DNA of 46,665 nucleotides from Pseudomonadota bacterium (GCA_025357635.1 JANXOV010000160.1:1-46665); one strand, 5' to 3'; counted from the stretch's first letter, positions 18,791-27,865 are shown. The notes: generated from the letters alone by a model not told the origin. Program-made: numbers and translations.

Positions 18791-19342
18791 TTACATCATT
18801 CCGGTCTGAAGCCGGGCGGCCTCCGACATCATCGTCTGATTCCAGGGGGGGTCGAAAATCAGCTCCACGTCCGCGTGCACGACCGTCGGCACGATCTCCA
18901 CCTTTTCGCGCACGTCCTGCACCAGCACCTCGCCCATGCCGCAGCCAGGTGCGGTCAGTGTCATCTTGATGACGACGTTACGTGTGTTGTCGGCGTTCTT
19001 CACCACATCGCACTCGTAGATCAATCCGAGGTCCACGATGTTGATCGGAATCTCCGGATCGAAACAAGTCTTCAATTGATTCCACACCACGTTCCTGATT
19101 TCCTCTTCCGAGGCATCCGGAAGAACCTCCGGCGCTTTGGCCATTTCCTTGCCGATGGCGTCCGCGTCCTTGCCGGGGATCCGGAACAGATTGCCGTCGA
19201 TGTAGACGGTGAAGCTGCCGCCCAGCGCCTGGGTGATATACCCGACCGCGCCGATTTTCAGATTAACCTCGACGCCGGCCGGAATGGCGACCGCCTTGAC
19301 CGCGCGCTGAACCACGATCGGCTCATTTTCGTGTGAATGCAT
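18791..19342 (-). CDS. sufT: Iron-sulfur cluster assembly factor SufT (DUF59/MIP18 family)
   Basis: SufT supports maturation of Fe-S proteins after assembly on SufBCD. This 183-residue protein has an N-terminal extension of about 75 residues and a C-terminal DUF59 domain (about 85-175) with the TAPGCGMG motif, whose cysteine is conserved. I set the start at the ATG at 19342, preceded by TAGGAATC and 5 bp after the sufU stop; a longer frame to 19429 would overlap sufU without a good ribosome site. Confidence 0.92.
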   Translation of the reverse strand: MHSHENEPIVVQRAVKAVAIPAGVEVNLKIGAVGYITQALGGSFTVYIDGNLFRIPGKDADAIGKEMAKAPEVLPDASEEEIRNVVWNQLKTCFDPEIPINIVDLGLIYECDVVKNADNTRNVVIKMTLTAPGCGMGEVLVQDVREKVEIVPTVVHADVELIFDPPWNQTMMSEAARLQTGMM

Positions 19343-19347
19343 GATTC

Positions 19348-19800
19348 CTATTCCGTTGATACCGACGCAGGCGGAGTTGCGCCTGCATTCAATGCGCTGG
19401 ACAGCGTATGCCAGCACAGGCTGGCGCATTTGACGCGCGCCGGAAACTCGCGGACGCCGGACAGGGCGGCGAGCTTGCCCAGGTCCTCGGCGATGGGTGC
19501 ACGGTCATCGGTCAGCAGTTCATGCACGCGTTCGAACAGGTGCGCCGCTTCGCCGCGCGTCTTGCCCTTGATGGCCTCGGTCATCAACGAGGCGGATGCG
19601 GTGGAGATGGCGCAGCCCTTGCCCTCGAACTTCACATCCTCGATCTTTTCGCCGTCGAACCGCAGGCGCAGTGTCAGGCGGTCACCGCACAGCGGATTGA
19701 ACCCCTCAACCGCGGCGTCCGCCCTCGCCAGCGGCCCAAAGTTTCGCGGTTTGCGGTTGTGATCCAGAATCACGTCCCGGTAAAGGTCGGCTAGTTCCAT
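19348..19800 (-). CDS. sufU: Sulfur transfer protein SufU (IscU-like)
   Basis: SufU takes persulfide sulfur from SufS, usually through a zinc site, and passes it to SufBCD. The 150-residue protein has the full ligand set C38, D40, C63 and C125, with the spacing of Bacillus subtilis SufU (C41, D43, C66, C128) and the insertion that separates SufU from IscU. The ATG at 19800 (MELADLYRD) fits the family; upstream in-frame codons overlap sufS. It lies 10 bp after sufS. SufU rather than SufE as the partner is common in Gram-positives and some proteobacteria. Confidence 0.94.
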   Translation of the reverse strand: MELADLYRDVILDHNRKPRNFGPLARADAAVEGFNPLCGDRLTLRLRFDGEKIEDVKFEGKGCAISTASASLMTEAIKGKTRGEAAHLFERVHELLTDDRAPIAEDLGKLAALSGVREFPARVKCASLCWHTLSSALNAGATPPASVSTE

Positions 19801-19810
19801 GGTGATTGCA

Positions 19811-21061
19811 TCACGCGAACAATCGCCGCGCCGATTCGACGGCGGCCACAAGCCGGTCGATTTCCTCGAAGGTGTTGTAGAAGGCAAAGGAGGCGCGTGC
19901 GGTGGCCGGCACGTCGAAGAATTCCATCACCGGCATCGCGCAATGGTGCCCGGTGCGGATGGCGATGCCTTGTTCATCCAAAATCGTGCCCAGGTCGTGG
20001 GGATGCACACCCTCCACCACGAAGGACACCACGCTGACTTTGCGGCGCGCCGTGCCGATCAGCCGCACGGCAGGCATGGCACTGAGCTTTTGCGTGGCGC
20101 ACGCCAGCAGTGCCGCTTCATGCGCATGCGCGGCATCAAGGTCCAACGAGGTCATGTAGTCCACAGCGGCGCCGAGCCCTATCGCGCCTTCGATATTGGG
20201 CGTGCCGGCCTCGAATTTGTAGGGCAACGCGTTGTACGTGGTCTTGGCGAAGCTCACGGTCAGAATCATGTCGCCGCCACCCTGCCAGGGAGGCATCTTC
20301 TCGAGCAGCGATTCGCGACCGTAAAGTACACCGATGCCCGTGGGCCCGAACATCTTGTGGCCGGAGAAGGCGTAAAAGTCACAGCCTAGTTTGCGCACGT
20401 CAACGCGCAGATGCGGGATGGCCTGAGCGCCGTCGACGACCGTGACAATGCCGCGCGCCTTCGCGCTGGCGATCAGCGCTTCGACAGGCAGCAGCGTGCC
20501 CAGTGCGTTGGATGCGTGCGCGAAGGCCAGTATCCGCGTGCGCGGGCTCATGGCCGCTTCCACGGTCTGCACATGCACCTCGCCATCGGTGTCGATCGGC
20601 GCGACAATGAGCTTCGCGCCGGTCTGCTCGCACAGCATCTGCCAGGGTACGATGTTGGCGTGGTGCTCCAGCCCGGTGATCAGCACCTCATCGCCCGCTC
20701 TGAGCTGCGGTCGCGCGTAGGATTGAGCGACCAGGTTGATCGCTTCTGTGGTGCCGCGAACGAACACGACTTCGCGGATCGAACCGGCATTGATGAACCT
20801 GACCAGCCGCTCGCGCGCGGACTCGAACAGCGCGGTTGCCTCCTGGCTCAACGCATGCACACCGCGATGCACGTTGGCATGGTGCCGGCGCTGATAATCC
20901 AACAGCGCCTGAATCACGCTGTCGGGCCGCTGCGCGGAAGCGGCGTTGTCCAGATACGCCAGCGGCTTGCCGTTGATCTGTCGTGCGAGGATCGGAAAGT
21001 CGCGCCGAGTCGCCTCAACGTCGAAAATGGATGCTGGAGTCTGTTTGAGGATGGAGTTCAT
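19811..21061 (-). CDS. sufS: Cysteine desulfurase SufS
   Basis: A 416-residue group II cysteine desulfurase that removes sulfur from L-cysteine as enzyme persulfide, giving alanine. The PLP lysine is K236 (SGHKMFGP) and the persulfide cysteine is C374 (RTGHHCAMP), in the short tight loop that marks SufS rather than IscS. It begins in an ATGA overlap with sufD and is followed by sufU, its sulfur acceptor. Confidence 0.96.
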   Translation of the reverse strand: MNSILKQTPASIFDVEATRRDFPILARQINGKPLAYLDNAASAQRPDSVIQALLDYQRRHHANVHRGVHALSQEATALFESARERLVRFINAGSIREVVFVRGTTEAINLVAQSYARPQLRAGDEVLITGLEHHANIVPWQMLCEQTGAKLIVAPIDTDGEVHVQTVEAAMSPRTRILAFAHASNALGTLLPVEALIASAKARGIVTVVDGAQAIPHLRVDVRKLGCDFYAFSGHKMFGPTGIGVLYGRESLLEKMPPWQGGGDMILTVSFAKTTYNALPYKFEAGTPNIEGAIGLGAAVDYMTSLDLDAAHAHEAALLACATQKLSAMPAVRLIGTARRKVSVVSFVVEGVHPHDLGTILDEQGIAIRTGHHCAMPVMEFFDVPATARASFAFYNTFEEIDRLVAAVESARRLFA

Positions 21062-22410
21062 CTGAATTGCCGCAAAAGTTGTGAATCAGGGAGTTGTGCG
21101 ATCAGCTGTGATTCCACCGACGCGCGCACCGCGCAGAGCGACATGTCGGTCAGCGCATCGGCGAGAAACGCGAACACCAGCAGACTTTGCGCGGTATTGC
21201 GGTCCAATCCGCGGGACAGCAGGTAGAACAGCATGTCCGGGTCGAGCCGGCCGGTGGTGGCGCCGTGGGCACATTTGACATCGTCGGCGTTGATCTCAAG
21301 CTGCGGGCGCGTGTCGATCTCTGCAGTCGGGGAGAGCAGCAGTCCGCGGCAGGATTGGCGGGAGTCGGCCTTCTGCGCCCCCGCGTTCACCACCACCTTG
21401 CTGTTGAAAATCGCACGGCTGCGGCCGCTGGCAATCACGCGCGCCGTTTGACGGCTCTGCGTATGCGGCGCCGCGTGCGTCACGATGTTCACGCAATCGG
21501 TGTGCCGCGCCTCGTGACCCGTCAACAGACAGTAGCTGTCGAGCGCCGCACCTGCAGCCTCCAGGCTCGCTTCCAGAGCGGTGCGCACGAAGCCGCCGCC
21601 CAGCACCACCGTGTGCTGACGCAAATGTGCGTCCGCCGCGGCGCGGATCTGCAGGTGATCGGTGTGCGTTGCCACCGCTGAGCCGGAAAACACTCGAAAA
21701 TGCTCCAGTCGGGCGCTTGCCTGCAGTGCGATGCAGGTGACCGAGTTGCTCAGCAGGGGCTGGAGCGAGTCGGATAGATGGTGCTCGATGATCACCGCCG
21801 AGGAGCCGCGCTCGGCTTCGATGATGATTCGCGGATGCATCATCTCGTGGGCATCGGTAGCCGAACTGGTGTGCACGATCAGCAGCGCCCCAGTGCAAGC
21901 GCCGGAAATGCGGATGTGCAGCCCATCGTCGAACAACGCGGCATTGAGCAGCACCCAGCGCTGCGGCTCGGCATCGCTGAGCGGCGGCATCATGCCCGCC
22001 AGCCGTTGCGGATCGTGTTGCTCCAGGGTCTTCAGTGAGGCGATCTGCATTCCGGCCGGCGCTGCGGTCAATGCGTCGAACTGCGGTACGGCGTTGATCA
22101 GTCTCACAACCGGCCACCCCGCGAGGTCTTCGAGCCAGGAGATCTGCGGCGTGCCTGCGGCCGAGGATCGGAAACTGCGCAATCCGAGCGCGCGCAGATT
22201 GCTGTAGTGCCAGCTTTCATCGCGCAACGTCGGCAGTCCGAGCCGTTCGAATCGCGCCATGGCCTCGCGCCGCATCGACTGCATCGCGTTGCCCGTATCG
22301 CCCAAATGCGCGCCGCGCTCCCGCCAAGCACGCTCGAACGACTGCAGCGCCGGTGATGTTCCGCCTGATGCAGGATGGGAGCGCGATGGGCTCGCCCCGG
22401 CAGCGTTCAT
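21058..22410 (-). CDS. sufD: Fe-S cluster assembly protein SufD
   Basis: SufD pairs with SufB and the SufC dimer to form the SufBC2D scaffold in the cytoplasm. This 450-residue protein shows the SufB/SufD beta-helix fold, a conserved C-terminal block with KCAHGATTGRLD and FYLLSRG, and a variable helical N-terminus. It overlaps sufC and sufS by 4 bp on either side, giving strong translational coupling. Confidence 0.95.
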   Translation of the reverse strand: MNAAGASPSRSHPASGGTSPALQSFERAWRERGAHLGDTGNAMQSMRREAMARFERLGLPTLRDESWHYSNLRALGLRSFRSSAAGTPQISWLEDLAGWPVVRLINAVPQFDALTAAPAGMQIASLKTLEQHDPQRLAGMMPPLSDAEPQRWVLLNAALFDDGLHIRISGACTGALLIVHTSSATDAHEMMHPRIIIEAERGSSAVIIEHHLSDSLQPLLSNSVTCIALQASARLEHFRVFSGSAVATHTDHLQIRAAADAHLRQHTVVLGGGFVRTALEASLEAAGAALDSYCLLTGHEARHTDCVNIVTHAAPHTQSRQTARVIASGRSRAIFNSKVVVNAGAQKADSRQSCRGLLLSPTAEIDTRPQLEINADDVKCAHGATTGRLDPDMLFYLLSRGLDRNTAQSLLVFAFLADALTDMSLCAVRASVESQLIAQLPDSQLLRQFR

Positions 22411-23162
22411 GCGACGTGCGCCTCCTGCTTGACCCAGTCGTAGCCGCGCTTTTCCAGCTCCAGGGCGAGCGATCTGTCGCCGGACTTGAGGATCCTGCCG
22501 CCGGAGAGCACATGCACCCGGTCCGGCACGATGTAGTCGAGCAACCGCTGATAGTGCGTGACCAATACGATGGCGCGCCGCTCATTGCGCATGCTGTTGA
22601 CGCCCGCTGCCACGATCTTCAGTGCATCGATGTCCAGGCCGGAGTCGGTCTCATCCAGGATCGCGAGCTTCGGCTCGAGCACCAGCATTTGCAATATCTC
22701 GTTACGCTTTTTTTCGCCGCCGGAAAACCCCTGATTCACGCCGCGGCTCAGGAAGCCTTCACTCATTTGCATGAGCTTCATCTTTTCCTTAACCAGCGTG
22801 AGGAATTCGTAGGCATCGACTTCCGGTTCGCCGGCCGCTTTGCGCTTGGCGTTGAGCGCTGCCTTCAACAGGTACACATTGTTGACACCGGGAATTTCCA
22901 CCGGATACTGAAAGCCGAGAAACAATCCGGCGCGCGCGCGTTCTTCGACGGGCAGGGCGAGCAGATCGCGCTCGTCGAATTGCACCGAGCCGCCGGTGAC
23001 AACGTATTCTTCGCGCCCGGCCAGAACCTGCGCGAGCGTGCTCTTGCCCGAGCCGTTGGGCCCCATGATGGCGTGCACCTCGCCGGCGTCGACCTGCAGA
23101 TTCAGGCCGGTCAGGATGTTCTTTTCGCCGATACGGGCGCTCAGATTGTCGATCTTCAGCAA
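22407..23162 (-). CDS. sufC: Fe-S cluster assembly ATPase SufC
   Basis: SufC is the ABC-type ATPase that drives conformational change of SufB/SufD during cluster building; it has no membrane partner. The 251-residue protein has Walker A GPNGSGKST at 34-42, a signature variant FSGGEKKRNE typical of SufC, and Walker B AILDETDSGLD. It lies 22 bp after sufB. Confidence 0.97.
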   Translation of the reverse strand: MLKIDNLSARIGEKNILTGLNLQVDAGEVHAIMGPNGSGKSTLAQVLAGREEYVVTGGSVQFDERDLLALPVEERARAGLFLGFQYPVEIPGVNNVYLLKAALNAKRKAAGEPEVDAYEFLTLVKEKMKLMQMSEGFLSRGVNQGFSGGEKKRNEILQMLVLEPKLAILDETDSGLDIDALKIVAAGVNSMRNERRAIVLVTHYQRLLDYIVPDRVHVLSGGRILKSGDRSLALELEKRGYDWVKQEAHVA

Positions 23163-23184
23163 CTTGCGATCCTCTTGATGGTCA

Positions 23185-24633
23185 TCAACCCACGGCGCCT
23201 TCGAGGCTGACAGCCAGCAGGTTCTGTGCTTCCACGGCGAATTCCATCGGCAGCTCTTTGAATACGACTTTGCAGAAGCCGCTGACGATCATGTTGACCG
23301 CATCCTCTGCGGAAATGCCGCGCTGCAGGCAGTAGAACAGTTGATCCTCGCCGATTTTCGAGGTGCTGGCCTCGTGTTCGACGGTGGCCGAATCGTTCTT
23401 CACCTCGACGTAGGGGAAGGTGTGCGCGCCGCAGCGATCGCCCATGAGCAGCGAATCGCATTGGGTGAAATTGCGCGCGCCGGCGGCGCTGGGCAGTATC
23501 TTGACCAGGCCCCGATAGGTGTTGTGCGCCTTTCCGGCCGAAATCCCCTTGGACACGATGGTGCTCTTGGTGTTGCGGCCGATGTGAATCATCTTGGTGC
23601 CGGTGTCGGCCTGCTGATGATGATTGGCCAGCGCGACCGAGTAGAACTCGCCGATCGAATTGTCGCCCTTGAGCACGCAACTCGGGTACTTCCAGGTGAT
23701 GGCCGATCCAGTCTCCACCTGTGTCCAGGAAATCTTGGAATTGCGGCCGCGGCATTCGCCACGCTTGGTGACGAAATTGTAGATGCCGCCGACGCCGTTT
23801 TCATCGCCCGGATACCAGTTTTGCACGGTCGAATACTTGATCTGCGCATCGTCCAGCGCCACCAGTTCCACCACCGCGGCATGCAGCTGGTTCTCGTCGC
23901 GCATCGGCGCGGTGCAGCCCTCCAGGTAGCTCACGACCGCGCCTTCGTCGGCGATGATGAGCGTGCGCTCGAACTGGCCGGTCTTGGCGGCATTGATGCG
24001 GAAGTAGGTCGACAATTCCATCGGACAGCGCACGCCTTTGGGCACGTAGACGAAAGAACCGTCGGAAAACACCGCCGAATTCAGCGCCGCAAAAAAATTG
24101 TCCCCGGTCGGAACGACCGTGCCCAGGTATTGTTCGATCAGGGCAGGGTGGTTGTGAACGGCTTCGGAGAATGAACAGAAGATCACGCCGGCCTTCGACA
24201 GCTTGCCCTTGAAGGTGGTCGCGACGGAGACGCTGTCGAACACGGCGTCCACGGCGACGCCGGCCAAGGCGGCGCGCTCGTGCAGCGGTATGCCGAGTTT
24301 GGCGTACGTGGCCAGGAGTTTCGGATCGACTTCCTCCAGGCTTTTCGGCGCATCCTTGGGAGCCCGGGGCGCGGAGTAATACGAAATGTCCTGATAGTCT
24401 ATCGGCTTGTAATGCACGCGTGCCCATACCGGCTCTTGCATCGTTTGCCAATGACGGAACGATTTCAAACGCCATTCGCGCAGAAAATCCGGCTCCTTCT
24501 TGATGCGGGAGATGGCGATGACGACGTCCTCGTCCAGTCCCGGCGGCAGACTGTCGGAATCGATGTCAGTGACGAAGCCGTGACGGTACTTCTGACTGAC
24601 CAGGGCTTCCACATCTTGTGACTTGGTTGACAC
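23185..24633 (-). CDS. sufB: Fe-S cluster scaffold protein SufB
   Basis: SufB is the subunit on which the nascent cluster forms. The protein contains the long conserved core with [35 protein letters not shown] and [13 protein letters not shown] chose GTG at 24633 because GAAGGA lies just upstream and the protein then opens with [16 protein letters not shown], as in the family; this gives 482 residues (E. coli 495). The start follows the regulator stop by 10 bp. The frame is open upstream to 24705 but that part overlaps the regulator gene. Confidence 0.96.
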   Translation of the reverse strand: MSTKSQDVEALVSQKYRHGFVTDIDSDSLPPGLDEDVVIAISRIKKEPDFLREWRLKSFRHWQTMQEPVWARVHYKPIDYQDISYYSAPRAPKDAPKSLEEVDPKLLATYAKLGIPLHERAALAGVAVDAVFDSVSVATTFKGKLSKAGVIFCSFSEAVHNHPALIEQYLGTVVPTGDNFFAALNSAVFSDGSFVYVPKGVRCPMELSTYFRINAAKTGQFERTLIIADEGAVVSYLEGCTAPMRDENQLHAAVVELVALDDAQIKYSTVQNWYPGDENGVGGIYNFVTKRGECRGRNSKISWTQVETGSAITWKYPSCVLKGDNSIGEFYSVALANHHQQADTGTKMIHIGRNTKSTIVSKGISAGKAHNTYRGLVKILPSAAGARNFTQCDSLLMGDRCGAHTFPYVEVKNDSATVEHEASTSKIGEDQLFYCLQRGISAEDAVNMIVSGFCKVVFKELPMEFAVEAQNLLAVSLEGAVG

Positions 24634-24643
24634 GAGGGTTCCT

Positions 24644-25102
24644 TCAGGTCCGGCCCAGGCGCATGTCCGAGGCGAGATCCGCGACACGCAATGCGGCGGA
24701 ATCAAGGCCCGCCAACTGCCGCAGCGTCACTTCCTCGAGCGCGCGGCGGATGGCCGCGTTGACCCGCTGCCAGACGCTGCCGACACGGCAGGAGTGTTCG
24801 ATGCCGCAGCGGCTCATCGCTCCGCTGCACTCGGTGATCGCAATCGGTCCTTCGAAGATGTCGAGGATCTGCGCGGCCGTGATTTGCTCCGGATGCCGGG
24901 CGAGCCGATAACCGCCATGCGAACCGCGCGAGGAGACGACCATGCCGGCGCGCTGCAACTCCTTCAGAACCTTGCTGACCGTTGGAGCGCTCAGGCGTGT
25001 GCGCTCAGCCAGCTCGGTGGCGGCATGGTGACTTGCCGCATCCTGCGCAAGACTCGCCAGGACCACCGTTGCGTAGTCAGTCAATTTGGAGATTCGCAGC
25101 AT
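24644..25102 (-). CDS. Rrf2/IscR-type SUF system transcriptional regulator
   Basis: A 152-residue winged-helix regulator of the Rrf2 family, first gene of the suf operon. The DNA-binding part is residues 1-70 and three cysteines C92, C99 and C105 match the [2Fe-2S] ligands of IscR (C92, C98, C104). The closest recognised group is the gammaproteobacterial SUF regulator. An IscR type-1-like operator covers the -10 box of its own promoter, so autorepression when iron-sulfur supply is adequate is the natural reading. It is separated from sufB by 10 bp. Confidence 0.93.
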   Translation of the reverse strand: MLRISKLTDYATVVLASLAQDAASHHAATELAERTRLSAPTVSKVLKELQRAGMVVSSRGSHGGYRLARHPEQITAAQILDIFEGPIAITECSGAMSRCGIEHSCRVGSVWQRVNAAIRRALEEVTLRQLAGLDSAALRVADLASDMRLGRT

Positions 25103-25131
25103 AATGCCCGCCTCGGATGCCGTCAGCCCTC

Positions 25132-25156
25132 ATTCAGGACGATTTTAGTCCTATTT
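25132..25156 (-). promoter_or_regulatory. IscR type-1-like operator of the suf operon
   Basis: Read on the minus strand, the core is GACTAAAATCGTC (25150-25138). It matches 12 of 13 positions of the E. coli IscR type-1 core GACTRWWWYAGTC, which is bound by [2Fe-2S]-IscR; the outer flanks match less well. The site lies 30 bp upstream of the regulator start and its centre is the promoter -10 box, so binding should block RNA polymerase. The motif is seen; regulation is inferred. Confidence 0.65.
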
Positions 25157-25171
25157 GATCCTTGATGCCAA
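25142..25171 (-). promoter_or_regulatory. Promoter of the suf operon
   Basis: On the minus strand TTGGCA (25171-25166, 5/6 match) and TAAAAT (25147-25142, 5/6 match) are 18 bp apart. Transcription would start near 25135, giving a leader of about 33 nt. The -10 hexamer lies in the middle of the operator. Confidence 0.6.
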
Positions 25172-25198
25172 CCCTTGAGCGAAAAATGCCTTTGATTT

Positions 25199-25207
25199 TG
25201 CTATGAT
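25199..25207 (+). promoter_or_regulatory. Extended -10 promoter of the aldolase gene
   Basis: TGCTATGAT is an extended -10 element (TGn plus TATGAT, 5/6). The aldolase ATG is 45 bp downstream, giving a leader of roughly 38 nt with AGAAGG before the start. The nearest -35-like TTGAGC (25175-25180) is 21 bp away, too far for a classical pair. This would also supply the mla genes downstream. Confidence 0.4.
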
Positions 25208-25251
25208 TCGCGTCCCTGGTGAGTCGGTCAATCAAACGCGAGAAGGTTGCA

Positions 25252-26271
25252 ATGAATCGAAAAGAACTGGAAACGAGCGCGAATGCCATGATGGTCAAGG
25301 GCAAGGGAATTCTTGCGGCGGACGAGAGCAGCAGCACCTGCAAGAAGCGTTTCGACTCGATCAAGGTTGAGTGCACGGAAGAGAACCGGCGTGTCTACCG
25401 GAACTTGCTGCTGACCGCCGCCGGCTCGGAAGCTTACGTCAGCGGAGTGATTCTCTACGACGAGACCATCCGTCAAAAGACCAACGACGGCACCGCCTTC
25501 CCGGCGTACCTGGCCCAGCACGGCGTGTTGCCGGGCATCAAGGTCGACACTGGCGCAAAGCCGTTGCCGGGTTTCCCGGGTGAGACCATCACCGAAGGCC
25601 TGGACGGATTGCGTGAGCGTCTGACTGAGTACTACAAGATGGGCGCCCGGTTCGCCAAGTGGCGCGCGGTCATCGACATCGGGGCGGGAATTCCCAGCGG
25701 CTACGCCATCGAAGCCAACGCCGCGGCACTGGCCCGGTATGCCGCCCTGTGCCAGGAAGCCAGCATCGTTCCCATCGTTGAACCCGAGGTCCTGATGGAC
25801 GGGGACCACACCATTGAGCGCTGCGAGGAAGTCACGAATACCGTGCTGGATCGCGTGTTCACTCATCTGTACGCCGCCCGCATTCATCTCGAAGGCATTG
25901 TGTTGAAGCCCAATATGGTGGTGGCGGGTAAGAAGTGCGCGCAGAAGGCCAGCGCCGCCCAAGTCGCCGAAGCGACGGTGCGCACCTTGAAGCGTCATGT
26001 GCCCGCCGCGGTGCCCGGCATCGCCTTCCTGTCGGGTGGTCAGTCGCCCACGCAGGCCACTGAACACCTTAACCTGATGAATGCCGCAGGTCCCTTGCCG
26101 TGGGCGCTGACCTTCAGCTACGGCCGGGCGCTGCAGGAGAATGCGCTCAACGCCTGGGCGGGCAAGCCCGGCAATCTCGCCAGCGCGCAGAGCGCTTACT
26201 TGAATCGCGTCAAACTCAACGGGCTTGCCGCGGTCGGCAAGTACAGCGCTTCGATGGAAAGCGCCGCTTAA
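25252..26271 (+). CDS. Fructose-bisphosphate aldolase, class I
   Basis: A 339-residue Schiff-base aldolase splitting fructose 1,6-bisphosphate in glycolysis and working in reverse in gluconeogenesis. It is the animal-like class I type: GILAADESSST near residue 19, the Schiff-base lysine K219 in GIVLKPNMV, and FLSGGQSPTQAT later. It lacks the C-terminal tyrosine tail of muscle aldolase. The ATG at 25252 is preceded by AGAAGG; an open frame reaches 25219. mlaF starts only 2 bp after its stop, which suggests cotranscription. Confidence 0.95.
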   Translation: MNRKELETSANAMMVKGKGILAADESSSTCKKRFDSIKVECTEENRRVYRNLLLTAAGSEAYVSGVILYDETIRQKTNDGTAFPAYLAQHGVLPGIKVDTGAKPLPGFPGETITEGLDGLRERLTEYYKMGARFAKWRAVIDIGAGIPSGYAIEANAAALARYAALCQEASIVPIVEPEVLMDGDHTIERCEEVTNTVLDRVFTHLYAARIHLEGIVLKPNMVVAGKKCAQKASAAQVAEATVRTLKRHVPAAVPGIAFLSGGQSPTQATEHLNLMNAAGPLPWALTFSYGRALQENALNAWAGKPGNLASAQSAYLNRVKLNGLAAVGKYSASMESAA

Positions 26272-26273
26272 GG

Positions 26274-27089
26274 TTGGATCCGATCGAACCCCTCATCCAA
26301 ATTCGCGGCCTTGATTACTCGATCAACGGCCGCAGTATTTTCAAAAACCTGGATATCGACGTACCTTCCGGCAAGGTCACCGCCTTCATGGGCCCGAGCG
26401 GCACGGGTAAGACCACGCTGCTGCGTTTGATCACGGGCCAGCTGTTCGCGGACCGGGGCACGGTGATTGTCGATGGTCAGGATGTAACGAGCCTGTCGAC
26501 AGACGGCATCTACCGGCTGCGTCGGCGCATGGGCATGCTGTTCCAGAATGGCGCGTTGCTCACCGACATCGACGTGTTCGAAAACGTCGCTTTCCCGCTG
26601 CGTGAACACACCCGACTGCCGGAGCGGCTGCTGCGTCAGCTGGTGCTGATGAAACTGCAGGCCGTGGGTTTGCGCGGCGCCGCGGAGCTGATGCCCGCGG
26701 AACTGTCCGGGGGCATGAGCCGCCGCGTCGCGCTCGCGCGCGCCATCGTCATGGACCCACAGATTCTGATCTACGATGAGCCGTTTGTGGGATTGGATCC
26801 AATTTCAATGGGCGTTGTCCTGCGCTTGATACGGCATCTCAACGACGTCATGGGGCTGACCAGCATTGTGGTGTCGCACGACGTGAAAGAAATCTCCGCA
26901 GTGGCCGATCTGTCCTACCTGCTCTCCGGCGGCGGGGTCGCGGCCAAGGGGACGCCGCGGGAATTGCACGACAATCCATCCGAGATCGTGCACCAGTTCA
27001 TGGGCGGGCTGGCCGACGGCCCGGTTCCGTTCCATTATCCGGCGCCGGACTATTACGAGTCACTGCTTGCGCGCGGGCGCGGCCGGTGA
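26274..27089 (+). CDS. mlaF: Phospholipid transport ABC ATPase MlaF
   Basis: MlaF powers the MlaFEDB complex, which moves phospholipids between the periplasmic carrier MlaC and the inner membrane. The 271-residue protein has Walker A GPSGTGKTT at 40-48, signature ELSGGMSRRVALARA and Walker B ILIYDEPFVGLDP. The start appears to be TTG at 26274, giving MDPIEPLIQIRGL; the ribosome site is the poorly spaced AAGG over the aldolase stop, so translation may depend on coupling to the aldolase. It ends in a GTGA overlap with mlaE. Confidence 0.95.
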   Translation: MDPIEPLIQIRGLDYSINGRSIFKNLDIDVPSGKVTAFMGPSGTGKTTLLRLITGQLFADRGTVIVDGQDVTSLSTDGIYRLRRRMGMLFQNGALLTDIDVFENVAFPLREHTRLPERLLRQLVLMKLQAVGLRGAAELMPAELSGGMSRRVALARAIVMDPQILIYDEPFVGLDPISMGVVLRLIRHLNDVMGLTSIVVSHDVKEISAVADLSYLLSGGGVAAKGTPRELHDNPSEIVHQFMGGLADGPVPFHYPAPDYYESLLARGRGR

Positions 27090-27853
27090 AACTTTTCGGC
27101 GATCTATGGGCGAGTTTCATTCTCGCTCTGAGCAATCTGGGCTCGCAGTGCCGTTTCCTCATGTTGTTGGTCTGGCGAACACCGCGGGCATTGTTGCGCT
27201 TTCAGCTGATCTCGGATCAGGTCTACAATTCCGGTGCGTTGTCGCTGGTGATCATCATGCTCTCCGGGCTGTTCGTGGGCATGGTGCTGGCCTTGCAGGG
27301 GTTTACATTGCTGCAGCGGTTCGGCTCCGAGTCGGCGCTGGGCACGGCGGCGGCACTGGGCCTCGTCAAGGAGTTGGGTCCGGTCATCACCGCCCTCCTG
27401 TTTGCCGGCCGCGCCGGCACCGCCCTGGCATCGGAAATCGGCCTGATGCGCGCCACCGACCAGCTGTCCGCCATGGAAATGATGGCCGTGGATCCGATCC
27501 GACGCGTGGTGGTGCCGCGCTTCATCGGCGGCATCATCGCCATGCCTTTGCTGTCCGTTGTGTTCTGCATGATCGGCATTTTCGGCGCGCAGCTCGTCGG
27601 CGTTCAAATCATGGGCGTGGATCAGGGCAGCTTCTGGTCGCAGATGCGCGCTGCGGTTGAATTGAAAGACATCACCGAAGGTATCGTCAAGAGCATGGCA
27701 TTCGGCGTTGCGTGCAGTCTGATAGCGGTATACGCAGGTTACCATGCGGTGCCGACGGCAGAGGGCGTGGGCCGGGCGACCACGCGCACCGTGGTGACCT
27801 CCGCGGTCGTGACTTTGTTTTTGGATTATCTGCTGACCTCAGTGTTTTTGTGA
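27086..27853 (+). CDS. mlaE: Phospholipid transport permease MlaE
   Basis: A 255-residue MlaE-type permease with about five to six hydrophobic helices; the family signature region (ALGTAAALGLVKELGPV and FAGRAGTALASEIGLM) is clear. It forms the transmembrane dimer on which MlaF and MlaD assemble. Starts at GTG inside the mlaF stop and ends 12 bp before mlaD. Confidence 0.96.
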   Translation: MKLFGDLWASFILALSNLGSQCRFLMLLVWRTPRALLRFQLISDQVYNSGALSLVIIMLSGLFVGMVLALQGFTLLQRFGSESALGTAAALGLVKELGPVITALLFAGRAGTALASEIGLMRATDQLSAMEMMAVDPIRRVVVPRFIGGIIAMPLLSVVFCMIGIFGAQLVGVQIMGVDQGSFWSQMRAAVELKDITEGIVKSMAFGVACSLIAVYAGYHAVPTAEGVGRATTRTVVTSAVVTLFLDYLLTSVFL

Positions 27854-27865
27854 AAGGAACCAATC

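Noticed and set aside
17159-25102. Horizontally acquired island
   Set aside because: Composition and codon style look the same as the flanks, there is no integrase, tRNA or repeat boundary, and the genes are core SUF functions.
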